36,087 bases of DNA from Streptomyces griseorubiginosus (GTDB lineage Bacteria > Actinomycetota > Actinomycetes > Streptomycetales > Streptomycetaceae), in assembly GCF_017614965.1 (NCBI RefSeq), contig NZ_WVUG01000060.1, forward strand, positions 1 to 36,087. The letters are read 5' to 3'. The notes under the pieces were generated by a model that was not told the DNA's origin, did no database searches, and was given only the letters and a program-made list of their open reading frames with translations. Position numbers and translations under genes: made by a program. This document shows, in pieces, positions 23,463 to 31,599 of the stretch (the first letter of the stretch is position 1; every line of letters starts with the position of its first letter).

Positions 23463-23510
23463 GCCGTCCGCCCGGCTGCCTGCCCGACACTCCGTGGCGG
23501 GGCGGACGGC
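23463..23510 (-). terminator. Inverted repeat after the SpoIIE-type phosphatase gene
   Basis: GCCGTCCGCCC (23463-23473) and GGGCGGACGGC (23500-23510) form an 11-bp stem with a 26-nt loop, 37 bp after the stop of the phosphatase gene. It is plausible as its terminator. The remainder of 23272-23547 shows no supported gene. Confidence 0.4.
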
Positions 23511-23547
23511 CGCCGGCGGTTTGGCCGTACGACTAAGCAGGGGGTTG

Positions 23548-24651
23548 TCAGAGGTGCGTTGTCGGCTGCGGGTGCGCCGTGGCTGGTCGCGCCCGCGCGG
23601 CGGAGCCGCTGATGTCATCGCCCCGCGCCCCTTGGGGGTGCCGAGGCTGACGTTCGTTCGTCAGTACGAGCAATGCCACGTCGTCCTGGGGAGCCCCCGC
23701 CGTGTGGCGGAGCAGTGCAGTGAACGCGGATGCCAGTACTGCCTGGGGAATCGCCACGGAGTCGTCCCGTAGGCACTGGGCCAAGACCTCGCCCAAAGGA
23801 AAGAAGCGGCCGCGGCTGTCGCGTGCGTCCTCCGCGCCGTCCGTGTGGAGGAACAGGGTTTCGCCGGGCAGCAGACGACCGCAGTGTTCCGTGTCCAGTT
23901 CGGGCGGGAGGGGGAAGGGCCCGAGCGGAGGGAGGGGATCCGCTCGGGCCAGGGGTTCGACACGGGGTCCACTGAGCCGGTACGGCCACGGATGACCGCA
24001 GTTGAGGACGCGCAGCTCGCCGTCCGGCCGGATCTCCAGGAGCAGTACGGTGACGAACTCCTCGGCGACGGGATGCTCGGGCTCGGCCCCGGCCGAGGGA
24101 TGCTCGGCACGGGCCCGCTCCCTCAGGTGCCGTGCCAGCGCCCGCTCCAGCCTGCGCAGCACGCCCCCCAGCTCCGGCTCGTCGTGCACGGCCTCCCGGA
24201 AGCTGCCGAGGACGGCGGCGGCCGTGGCGATGGCCCCGATCCCGTGCCCGCGTACGTCCCCCATGACGACCCGGACACCGTGCTCGGTGGCGATGACCTC
24301 GTACAGGTCCCCGCCGATGGCCGCGCCCCGGTCGGCGGAGAGCTGGGCGGCGGCCACGTTCAGCCCCTCCACCCGCGGTGGCAGCGGCCGTAGCAGCACG
24401 CTCTGGGCGGCGCCGGCGACCTTGCGCGCCTGCCTCAACTCGCGCAGCAGCGCGTGCCGAACATGGAGGACGAGCCCGGTGCCGACGGCGAAGAAGACGG
24501 CGCTGCTCACGATGCGCGCGCCCAGGCCGTTCTGCTGGGCGATGGGGCAGGCCAGCTTGTAGGTGACGGCCGCGCCACCCCACGCCAGGGGAAGCCCCAA
24601 CGCGAGCAAGCGCTTGCGAAAGAGGGAAGCCCGAGCCCTGATGCGAATCAT
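23548..24651 (-). CDS. Membrane-anchored SpoIIE/PP2C-type serine phosphatase
   Basis: A 367-residue protein with two N-terminal membrane helices (about 15-36 and 45-65) and a cytoplasmic PP2C-like SpoIIE phosphatase domain (about 95-340). Metal-binding motifs are present: GGDLYEV (113-119), GDVRGHGIGA (131-140), HTDGAEDAR and a late DDVALLVL. It probably dephosphorylates an anti-sigma-factor antagonist or similar Ser/Thr protein. The start ATG at 24651 is preferred because the pheT terminator lies immediately upstream. GTG at 24684 would add 11 residues. The C-terminal tail is disordered and basic. Confidence 0.9.
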   Translation of the reverse strand: MIRIRARASLFRKRLLALGLPLAWGGAAVTYKLACPIAQQNGLGARIVSSAVFFAVGTGLVLHVRHALLRELRQARKVAGAAQSVLLRPLPPRVEGLNVAAAQLSADRGAAIGGDLYEVIATEHGVRVVMGDVRGHGIGAIATAAAVLGSFREAVHDEPELGGVLRRLERALARHLRERARAEHPSAGAEPEHPVAEEFVTVLLLEIRPDGELRVLNCGHPWPYRLSGPRVEPLARADPLPPLGPFPLPPELDTEHCGRLLPGETLFLHTDGAEDARDSRGRFFPLGEVLAQCLRDDSVAIPQAVLASAFTALLRHTAGAPQDDVALLVLTNERQPRHPQGARGDDISGSAARARPATAHPQPTTHL

Positions 24652-24687
24652 GCCGATGGCCCCCCATACAGGCCCCGAAAGCACAAC

Positions 24688-24713
24688 CGGACCGGCCTCG
24701 AAAGGCCGGTCCG
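24688..24713 (-). terminator. pheST terminator
   Basis: CGGACCGGCCT-CGAA-AGGCCGGTCCG is a perfect 11-bp stem with a tetraloop, 102 bp past the pheT stop and before the phosphatase gene on the same strand. Confidence 0.8.
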
Positions 24714-24814
24714 ATTCTGTCGACCACCTGGCCCAGGAGGACCAGATCGCCCGGGATTGTCACCCGAATGAGTGACCATCCGTCAGCGCCCGCATTTATG
24801 CAGGTGAGACGCGA

Positions 24815-27328
24815 CTAAGCCCGCAGCACCGCCCCGGTCCGCTCACCCGCGAGCGCGACAGCGGCGTCCCGGGCCGCGGTCGCCTCATCGACGGTCAGGG
24901 TCCGATCCGACGCCCTGAACCGCAGCGCGTAGGCCAGGGACTTCCGGCCCTCGCCCAGCTGCTCCGCGTTCTCATACACGTCGAACAGCCGGACCGACTC
25001 CAACAGCTCGCCCGCGCCGTCCCGCAGCGCGGCCTCCACCTCGGCATGCGGCACGAACTGGTCGACGACGAGGGCGACATCCTGCGTCGCCACCGGGAAC
25101 GTGGAGATGCGCGGCGCCTCAGGCGTGTCGTTGCCGGCCGCCTCCACCGCGTCCAGGTCCAGTTCCATCGCACTGGTGCGGTCGGGCAGCCCCAGGGCCT
25201 TCACGACCCGCGGGTGCAGCTCACCGGCGTGGCCCACGACCTTCTCGGCACCGTCGGCGACCACCACCAGCTCTGCGGTCCGCCCCGGGTGCCACGGCCC
25301 GTACTGCCCCTTGCGCACGACCAGTTCGGCACCGGCCTCCCGGGCCACGGCCCGAGCCGCCTCCACGGCGTCGGCCCAGTCCGCCGGCCGGCCCCTGCCC
25401 CACCAGCCGGCCTGCTCCCGCGCACCGGCGAGGACGGCGGCCACGTGCCGCGGCTGCACCGGCAGCGCGGCGTTCAGCTCGGCGATCTCCTCGTCCGTGG
25501 GACGCCGGTCCACCGGCAGAGCGGCGGCCACCTTGCGCTCCTCGCGCGGGTGGAACACCAGCCCCGTCTCGAACAGGGCGAGGTCGTGCGAGCCCCGCCC
25601 GGCGTTGCGCCGCAGCGCGCCGAGCAGACCCGGCAGCAGCGACGTACGCAGCGCGGGCTCCTCGTCGCTGAGGGGGTTCGTCAGCTTCACGACCCGGCGG
25701 TTCGGGTCGTCCGCCTCCAGCAGCAGCTGGTCGAAGACCTGCTCGCTGACGAAGGGGTAGTTCGGCGCCTCGACGTACCCGGCCCCGGCCAGCGCGCGGC
25801 CGACCCGGCGGTGCAGTCGCTGGCGGTGGGTCAGACCGCGGCCCGAGGGGAGCCTGGGCAGCGTGGAGGGCAGGTTCTCGTAGCCCTCGAGGCGGATGAC
25901 CTCCTCGGCGAGGTCGTTGGCCTCGAGGAGGTCGGGCCGCCAGGACGGCACGGTGACGATCAGCTCGTCCTGCCCGTACACGTCACAGCCGACCTCCTGC
26001 AGCCGCCGTACGACGGTCTCGCGGCCGTAGTCGACACCTGCCACCTTGTCGGGGTGGTCGGCCGGGAGGGTGATGGTGTGCGGGGCGGACGGCGCGGTGA
26101 TCTCGGTGACGCCGGCCTCGGCGGTGCCGCCGGCGAGCAGCACCAGCAGGTCGACCGTGCGCTGGGCCGCGGCGGCCGAGGCCTGCGGGTCGACGCCCCG
26201 CTCGAAGCGCCGGGACGCCTCGGAGGACAGCTTGTGGCGTCGGGCCGTCCGTGCGATCGACACCGCGTTGAAGTGGGCGGCCTCGATCACCACGTCCGTG
26301 GTGGCGTTCTGTACGTCGTCGTGGTCGGCGATCTCGGTGTTCGCGCCGCCCATGACTCCGGCGAGGCCGATGGGGCCGCGGTCGTCGGTGATGACCAGGT
26401 CCTCGGCGTCCAGCGTGCGCTCCACGCCGTCCAGGGTGACGAGCTTCTCGCCCGCCTCCGCCCGGCGCACGCCGATGGTGCCCTGGACCAGCCCCCGGTC
26501 GTAGGCGTGCAGGGGCTGGCCGAGCTCCATCATCACGTAGTTGGTGACGTCGACGGCGAGCGAGATCGGGCGCATGCCGACCTTCTGCAGCCGGCGCTGG
26601 AGCCAGATCGGCGAGCGGGCCTCGGGGCTGAGACCGGTCACCGTGCGGGCGGTGAAGCGGTCGCAGCCGATCGGGTCGGTGACCTGGACCGGGTAGCCGA
26701 AGGCGTTCGGGCCGGGCACGTCGATCAGGGCCGGGTCGCGCAGCGGCAGGCCGTAGGCGATGGCGGTCTCGCGGGCGACACCGCGGATGGACAGGCAGTC
26801 GCCGCGGTTGGCGGTGACGGCGATGTCCAGGACCTCGTCGACCAGCTCCAGCAGCTCGACGGCGTCCTTGCCGACCTCGGTCTCCGGCGGCAGCACGATG
26901 ATGCCGTGCGTGCCGTCGTCCCCCATGCCCAGCTCGTCGCTGGAGCAGATCATGCCGTGGGACGTCCTGCCGTACGTCTTGCGCGCGGAGATCGAGAAGC
27001 CGCCGGGCAGGGTGGCGCCGGGAAGCACGACCACGACCTTGTCGCCGACGACGAAGTTCCGGGCGCCGCAGACGATCTCCTGCGGCTCGCCGGTGCCGTT
27101 GGCCTGTCCGACGTCGACCGTGCAGAAGCGGATGGGCTTCTTGAACCCCTCCAGCTCCTCGATGGTCAGCACCTGACCGACGACCAGGGGGCCCTTGAGG
27201 TCGTGGCCGAGCTGCTCGACCGTCTCGACCTCCAGACCGGCCGAAACCAGCTTGGCCTGCACGTCACGGCCGGTCTCGGTGGCCGGCAGGTCGACGTACT
27301 CCCGCAGCCAGGAAAGCGGGACCCGCAT
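24815..27328 (-). CDS. pheT: Phenylalanyl-tRNA synthetase beta subunit PheT
   Basis: An 837-residue beta subunit of the (alpha-beta)2 enzyme that charges tRNA-Phe. It has the N-terminal core MRVPLSWLREYVDLP and a tRNA-binding OB domain (about 40-160; VVGQVLTIE, FCTVDVG). The B3/B4 editing region follows (about 210-400; VMGGANTEI and SSEASRRFERGVDP), then the B5 domain and a C-terminal anticodon-binding FDX-ACB domain (about 740-837). The start codon overlaps the pheS stop by one base (TGATG), which favours equimolar synthesis. It is complete and of normal length. Confidence 0.97.
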   Translation of the reverse strand: MRVPLSWLREYVDLPATETGRDVQAKLVSAGLEVETVEQLGHDLKGPLVVGQVLTIEELEGFKKPIRFCTVDVGQANGTGEPQEIVCGARNFVVGDKVVVVLPGATLPGGFSISARKTYGRTSHGMICSSDELGMGDDGTHGIIVLPPETEVGKDAVELLELVDEVLDIAVTANRGDCLSIRGVARETAIAYGLPLRDPALIDVPGPNAFGYPVQVTDPIGCDRFTARTVTGLSPEARSPIWLQRRLQKVGMRPISLAVDVTNYVMMELGQPLHAYDRGLVQGTIGVRRAEAGEKLVTLDGVERTLDAEDLVITDDRGPIGLAGVMGGANTEIADHDDVQNATTDVVIEAAHFNAVSIARTARRHKLSSEASRRFERGVDPQASAAAAQRTVDLLVLLAGGTAEAGVTEITAPSAPHTITLPADHPDKVAGVDYGRETVVRRLQEVGCDVYGQDELIVTVPSWRPDLLEANDLAEEVIRLEGYENLPSTLPRLPSGRGLTHRQRLHRRVGRALAGAGYVEAPNYPFVSEQVFDQLLLEADDPNRRVVKLTNPLSDEEPALRTSLLPGLLGALRRNAGRGSHDLALFETGLVFHPREERKVAAALPVDRRPTDEEIAELNAALPVQPRHVAAVLAGAREQAGWWGRGRPADWADAVEAARAVAREAGAELVVRKGQYGPWHPGRTAELVVVADGAEKVVGHAGELHPRVVKALGLPDRTSAMELDLDAVEAAGNDTPEAPRISTFPVATQDVALVVDQFVPHAEVEAALRDGAGELLESVRLFDVYENAEQLGEGRKSLAYALRFRASDRTLTVDEATAARDAAVALAGERTGAVLRA

Positions 27329-28449
27329 CAGATCTCCATCCCGAACGGCCGAGTGAACCGGACGTCACCCTCGACCATGTCTCGCATGTCCTCGACGTTG
27401 TGGCGGAACATCAGCATCCGCTCGATGCCGAACCCGAAGGCGAAGCCGCTGTACTTCTCCGGGTCGACGCCGCAGGCGGTGAGCACCCGCGGGTTGACCA
27501 TGCCGCAGCCGCCCAGCTCGATCCAGCCCTCGCTTGAGCAGGTGCGGCAGGGCCGGTCGGGGTTGCCGACGGACTCGCCGCGGCAGACGTAGCACACCAT
27601 GTCCATCTCGGCGGACGGCTCGGTGAAGGGGAAGAAGTTCGGCCGCAGCCGGGTCTTCATGTCCTCGCCGAACAGCGACTGGACCATGTGGTCCAGGGTG
27701 CCCTTGAGGTCGGCCATGGTCAGGCCCTCGTCGACGGCAAGCAGCTCGACCTGGCGGAAGACCGGGGTGTGCGTGGCGTCCAGCTCGTCGGTGCGGTAGA
27801 CGACACCGGGGCAGATCACGTACACCGGCAGCTCACGCTCCAGCAGCGAGCGGATCTGCACGGGCGAGGTGTGGGTGCGCAGCACGACACCGGACTCGGT
27901 GCCGCCCTCGGGGCCGGCCACGAAGAAGGTGTCGGCCTCGCCGCGGGCCGGGTGGTCCGGGCCGATGTTCAGGGCGTCGAAGTTGAACCACTCGGCCTCG
28001 GCCTGCGGGCCCTCGGCGACCTCGTAGCCCATGGCCACGAAGACGTCCTCGATGCGCTCCGAGAGGGTGGTCAGCGGGTGGCGGGCGCCGGCCGGTACGC
28101 GGTCGTAGGGCAGTGTGACGTCCACCGACTCCTCGACCAGCACACGCGCGTCCCGCTCGGCCTCCAGCTCGGCCTGGCGGGCGGCGAGCGCCTTGTTCAC
28201 GGCGCCGCGGGCCTGCCCGACCAGCTTGCCGGCGGCGGCCTTGGCGTGCGGGGGCAGGGCGCCGATCTCGCGGTTGGCGAGGGCCAGCGGGGAGGTGCCC
28301 CCGGTGTGGGCGACCTTGGCCTCCTGGAGCGCGTCGAGGGAGTCCGCTGCGCTGAAGGCGGCAAGCGCCTCGTCCCGCATGCGCTCGATCTCTTCCGGTT
28401 TCAACGCCTCGACCTCTACAGGGTCGTACGACTTATTGGGTGCCGACAT
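27328..28449 (-). CDS. pheS: Phenylalanyl-tRNA synthetase alpha subunit PheS
   Basis: A 373-residue catalytic alpha subunit. It has an N-terminal coiled coil (about 14-110). The class II core includes HPLTTLSERIEDVF, LLRTHTSPVQIRSL-type motif 2 (VVLRTHTSPVQ), and the motif 3 region GFAFGFGIERMLMF, which contacts ATP. A CYVCRGES and CRTCSSEGW cysteine pair suggests a zinc-like knuckle seen in some actinobacterial PheS. The leader (28450-28599) has a TAGACT -10-like element at 28553-28548. Its short reading frame has no Phe codons, so classic Phe attenuation is not supported. Confidence 0.97.
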   Translation of the reverse strand: MSAPNKSYDPVEVEALKPEEIERMRDEALAAFSAADSLDALQEAKVAHTGGTSPLALANREIGALPPHAKAAAGKLVGQARGAVNKALAARQAELEAERDARVLVEESVDVTLPYDRVPAGARHPLTTLSERIEDVFVAMGYEVAEGPQAEAEWFNFDALNIGPDHPARGEADTFFVAGPEGGTESGVVLRTHTSPVQIRSLLERELPVYVICPGVVYRTDELDATHTPVFRQVELLAVDEGLTMADLKGTLDHMVQSLFGEDMKTRLRPNFFPFTEPSAEMDMVCYVCRGESVGNPDRPCRTCSSEGWIELGGCGMVNPRVLTACGVDPEKYSGFAFGFGIERMLMFRHNVEDMRDMVEGDVRFTRPFGMEI

Positions 28450-28599
28450 CTCTTCCCGTGCTTCCGGTTGGCTGGCTGAAGGTCCCCGTCACCGACTCAC
28501 TCAGAGGTCAGAGGGCCGTCCATGGGACACATGGGTGCCAAGGGCCGAGTCTAACGGGGTGGAGGTATACGAATGCGCCCGTGGGGCGCTCGCCGGCTC

Positions 28600-29745
28600 T
28601 CAGGTGAGGTACGCCGGGGCCGCCACGGGCAGGGTAAATCGGAACTCGGCGCCGCCCTGGGGGCCGCGGCCGACGGTGATGGTGCCGCCGTGGGCCTCGA
28701 CGATGCCCTTGACGATGTAGAGCCCGAGGCCCGTGCCCCCGCGCTTGCTGCCCCGCCAGAAGCGGGTGAAGACGCGGTTCATGGACTCCTCCGGGATGCC
28801 GGGCCCCTCGTCGGTCACCGTGACCGACGTGCCGGTGTCCTCGTCCTCGCGGGGGGACTCCGTGGCCGTGACGTCAATGGTGACGGTTCCCTCGCCGTGC
28901 CGCACGGCATTTTCCAGCAGGTTGCTCAGCACCTGGTCGATCTTGTCGGGGTCGGCCCACAGCGCGGGCAGCGGCTGCTCGATCCGCAGCAGGAACCGGT
29001 CGGCGGGCTGCCCGGCGGCGACGTACGCCTGGATGTGCCGGCCCACGGCCGCGCCGATGTCGACCGGCTGTCGCCTGACCTCCAGCCGTCCGCTGTCGAT
29101 GCGCGAGATGTCCAGCAGCTCGGCGATGAGCCGGGTGACCCGGTCGGCGTCGGCGTCGACGGTCTCCAGCATCAGCCGCTTCTGGTCGTCCGTGAAGCGT
29201 TCCCACTTGGCCAGCAGCGTGGCGGTGAAGCCCTTGACGGAGGTGAGCGGCGAGCGCAGTTCATGGGCGACGGTGGCTATCAGCTCCGCGTGGGAGCGCT
29301 CGGTCCGTCGGCGGGCCTCGGTGTCGCGGAGGGAGACGACGACGCGGCGGACCGGACCGGTGGGCTCGGCGCGCACGTAGCGGGCGGAGACGAGGACCTC
29401 ACGTCCCCCGGGCAGCAGCAGGTTCCGCTCGGGCTGCCGTTGCCGGATGGCGAGTCCGCCGTAGGGATCGGTCAGCTGCCACCACCGGCGCCCCTCCAGG
29501 TCCTCTAACGGGAGCGCCTTCTCCAGCCGCTGTCCCAGGGCGTCCTCGGCCGGCGTGGCGGTGATGCGCTCGGCGGCCGCGTTGAAGCAGATCACCCGGC
29601 CGTGCTCGTCGGCGATCACCAGGCCGTCGGGCAGCTCGTCCGGGTCGATGCCGAGCCCGGCCGGATCACCGCGCCGGGGCGCGGGCGGCCGGCGCACGTC
29701 CCGTGCCCGCAGTGCCCTGTCCGCACCGCCCGTGCCGACACCCAT
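28600..29745 (-). CDS. Soluble PAS-domain sensor histidine kinase (orphan, TTA codon)
   Basis: A 381-residue kinase with no membrane helix. A PAS domain (about 34-140; LPDGLVIADEHGRVICFNAAAERI) is followed by HisKA with phospho-acceptor His161 in ATVAHELRSPLTSV. An HATPase domain follows with N279 in NLLENAVRH, DEGPGIP and GGTGLGLYIVKGI. It probably autophosphorylates on a cytoplasmic cue such as redox state or a ligand in the PAS pocket. No response regulator gene is adjacent. Codon 80 is TTA (29508-29506), in the PAS domain, which makes expression bldA-dependent in Streptomyces. ATG at 29745. Confidence 0.94.
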   Translation of the reverse strand: MGVGTGGADRALRARDVRRPPAPRRGDPAGLGIDPDELPDGLVIADEHGRVICFNAAAERITATPAEDALGQRLEKALPLEDLEGRRWWQLTDPYGGLAIRQRQPERNLLLPGGREVLVSARYVRAEPTGPVRRVVVSLRDTEARRRTERSHAELIATVAHELRSPLTSVKGFTATLLAKWERFTDDQKRLMLETVDADADRVTRLIAELLDISRIDSGRLEVRRQPVDIGAAVGRHIQAYVAAGQPADRFLLRIEQPLPALWADPDKIDQVLSNLLENAVRHGEGTVTIDVTATESPREDEDTGTSVTVTDEGPGIPEESMNRVFTRFWRGSKRGGTGLGLYIVKGIVEAHGGTITVGRGPQGGAEFRFTLPVAAPAYLT

Positions 29746-29798
29746 CCCCGAACCCCACCTCTCAGACGGCGCAGGTGGCCCCCGAGCTGGTCACCCTA

Positions 29799-30641
29799 CT
29801 AGGCCCCGGTGACGGAGCGGCACCCCGTGGAGGCGCGCTGTGCACGGGCCGAGGCATAGAGACATACGGCGGCCGCGGTGGCGAGGTTCAGGCTCTCGGC
29901 CTTCCCGTGGATCGGGACGCGCACCACGGCGTCCGCGAGTGCGCGGGTCTCCTCCGGGAGCCCCCATGCCTCGTTCCCGAACACCCATGCGGTGGGCCCG
30001 CCCATGGTCCCCTTGTCGAGCTCGTCGTCGAGGTCGTCGGTGCCCGCTCCGTCGGCTGCGAGCACCCGGACGCCGGCCCCCTTGAGCCCGGCCACGGCTT
30101 CCTCGACGGGCACACCGACGGCGACGGGGAGATGGAAGAGGGACCCGACGGAGGCCCGTACGGCCTTCGGGTTGTACAGATCCACGGACGCGTCGGTCAG
30201 TACGACCGCCTCGGCCCCGGCGGCATCGGCGCACCGCAGCACGGTTCCCGCGTTGCCGGGGTCGCGGACGTGCGCGAGGACGGCGACGAGCTTGGGCCGG
30301 GCCGCGAGGATCTCCTCGAAGGGCGTGTCGACGAACCGGCAGACCCCGACGAGCCCCTGCGGTGTGACGGTCGTCGAGATGTCGGCGATCACGCCATCGG
30401 AGGCGAGATGGACGCGGACCCCGGTGTCCCGGGCCTCCCCCACGATGTCGGCGTACCGCTCCGCGGCCTCGACGGTGGCGAACAGCTCCACCAGCCCGTG
30501 CCCGGCGGCCTCCCGCACGGCCTGCGGCCCCTCGGCCAGGAACAGCCGCTCCTTGCCCCGGAAGTTCCGCTTGGCGAGCCGCCGAGCGGCGGCCACACGA
30601 GAGGAACGGGGAGAGATCAGCTCGGGGGTCACAGGGGGCAT
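29799..30641 (-). CDS. SpoU/TrmH-family RNA 2'-O-methyltransferase
   Basis: A 280-residue SPOUT methyltransferase that probably methylates a ribose in 23S rRNA or tRNA using S-adenosylmethionine. The N-terminal substrate-binding part (about 15-105) begins SSRVAAARRLAKRNFRGKERLF. The three SpoU motifs are RDPGNAGTVLRCADAAGA, WVFGNEAWGL and VPIHGKAESLNLATAAA. The start ATG at 30641 is chosen for its GAGGTGAG site. The longer frame to 30731 would run over the upstream terminator. It lies just after the infC-rpmI-rplT operon, a common arrangement in actinobacteria. Confidence 0.94.
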   Translation of the reverse strand: MPPVTPELISPRSSRVAAARRLAKRNFRGKERLFLAEGPQAVREAAGHGLVELFATVEAAERYADIVGEARDTGVRVHLASDGVIADISTTVTPQGLVGVCRFVDTPFEEILAARPKLVAVLAHVRDPGNAGTVLRCADAAGAEAVVLTDASVDLYNPKAVRASVGSLFHLPVAVGVPVEEAVAGLKGAGVRVLAADGAGTDDLDDELDKGTMGGPTAWVFGNEAWGLPEETRALADAVVRVPIHGKAESLNLATAAAVCLYASARAQRASTGCRSVTGA

Positions 30642-30736
30642 CCAACTCACCTCGGTACCAGTTTCCCGCCGCGACGGCGATCGACCACGACGGCGGAGTC
30701 CGGCGGTGCCGAACCGACTCACGCCACTCAACGAAA

Positions 30737-30766
30737 CGGACCCGCGGGCAAAAACCCACGGGTCCG
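30737..30766 (-). terminator. rplT operon terminator
   Basis: CGGACCCGCGGG (30737-30748), an AAAA-containing loop and CCCACGGGTCCG (30755-30766) form a 12-bp stem with one mismatch, 32 bp past the rplT stop. Confidence 0.75.
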
Positions 30767-30797
30767 CACAGTCACACCGGCTCAGGCCAGCGCAGCG

Positions 30798-31181
30798 TCA
30801 CGCGGCCTTCGGCGCGTTGACGTCGCTCGGCAGCGCCTTCTGCGCGACCTCGACCAGGGCGGCGAACGCGCCCGCGTCGTTGACGGCCAGCTCCGCGAGG
30901 ATCTTGCGGTCGACCTCGACGTTGGCGGCCTTCAGGCCCTGGATGAAGCGGTTGTACGTGATGCCGTTGGCGCGGGCGGCGGCGTTGATGCGCTGGATCC
31001 ACAGCTGGCGGAAGTCACCCTTGCGCTTCTTGCGGTCGTTGTAGTTGTAGACCAGCGAGTGGGTGACCTGCTCCTTGGCCTTGCGGTACAGACGCGAACG
31101 CTGACCGCGGTAGCCGGAAGCCTGCTCGAGGATCGCCCGGCGCTTCTTGTGGGCGTTGACTGCCCGCTTGACGCGTGCCAC
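30798..31181 (-). CDS. rplT: Ribosomal protein L20
   Basis: A 127-residue bL20 that binds 23S rRNA early in assembly of the large subunit. It starts MARVKRAVNAHKKRRAILE with the expected basic region, then GYRGQRSRLYRKAKEQV, FRQLWIQRINAAARANG and the globular C-terminal half. It is the last gene of infC-rpmI-rplT. In other bacteria bL20 represses this operon by binding a structured leader or intergenic RNA, and such structures are visible upstream here. Confidence 0.98.
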   Translation of the reverse strand: MARVKRAVNAHKKRRAILEQASGYRGQRSRLYRKAKEQVTHSLVYNYNDRKKRKGDFRQLWIQRINAAARANGITYNRFIQGLKAANVEVDRKILAELAVNDAGAFAALVEVAQKALPSDVNAPKAA

Positions 31182-31255
31182 TTGTTAACTCCTTGTAGCG
31201 GGGCCGCGGTTGGACTCACACGGCCCGGAATCGATGGGGTCCCGGTCCAGACGTA

Positions 31256-31287
31256 CGGCGCGGGGCGATCGGTTGATCACCGCGCCG
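31256..31287 (-). promoter_or_regulatory. Hairpin in the rpmI-rplT gap
   Basis: CGGCGCGG (31256-31263) and CCGCGCCG (31280-31287) form a perfect 8-bp stem immediately after the rpmI stop. The 16-nt loop contains GATC twice. It may be an RNA-processing or L20-responsive site. Confidence 0.35.
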
Positions 31288-31293
31288 CGAACG

Positions 31294-31488
31294 TCACTTG
31301 CCGAGAAGCTTCTTGATCTTCGCGGCGTCGCCCGGGGCCATCTCGGCGTTGCCGGTGAGGCGACGCGTCACGCGGGACGACTTGTGCTCGAGCAGGTGGC
31401 GCTTGCCGGCGCGCTCACGGAGCACCTTGCCGGAGCCGGTGACCTTGAAGCGCTTGCTGGCACCGCTGTGCGACTTGTTCTTCGGCAT
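31294..31488 (-). CDS. rpmI: Ribosomal protein L35
   Basis: A 64-residue bL35 of the large subunit, with MPKNKSHSGASKRFKVTGSGK, the HLLEHKSS block and the terminal KIKKLLGK. The ATG at 31488 gives the normal family length; the frame continuing upstream to 31545 lacks coding character. It lies between infC and rplT with 111- and 112-bp gaps that each carry a hairpin. Confidence 0.98.
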   Translation of the reverse strand: MPKNKSHSGASKRFKVTGSGKVLRERAGKRHLLEHKSSRVTRRLTGNAEMAPGDAAKIKKLLGK

Positions 31489-31520
31489 AGCGCCGTTCTC
31501 TCCTCGTCGGTGGCGCTCCG

Positions 31521-31545
31521 GTGCCCGGTCACGAAAACCGGGCAC
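31521..31545 (-). promoter_or_regulatory. Hairpin in the infC-rpmI gap
   Basis: GTGCCCGGT (31521-31529) and ACCGGGCAC (31537-31545) form a perfect 9-bp stem with a 7-nt loop upstream of rpmI. No T-run follows on the minus strand, so it is more likely a regulatory or processing structure than a terminator. Confidence 0.4.
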
Positions 31546-31599
31546 GTCGGAACGTCGCTTGTATCGGTTACTGCTGTCCTGGGACTCGCGTCCCCGGGA

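Noticed and set aside
23389..23772. 127-codon plus-strand frame between the NsdA-like and phosphatase genes
   Set aside because: Its composition is Arg/Pro-rich, it has no motif and it overlaps the end of the phosphatase gene in antisense.
28450..28599. Phenylalanine leader-peptide attenuation before pheS
   Set aside because: A short frame of 11 codons is present in the leader but has no Phe codons, and no terminator with T-run follows.
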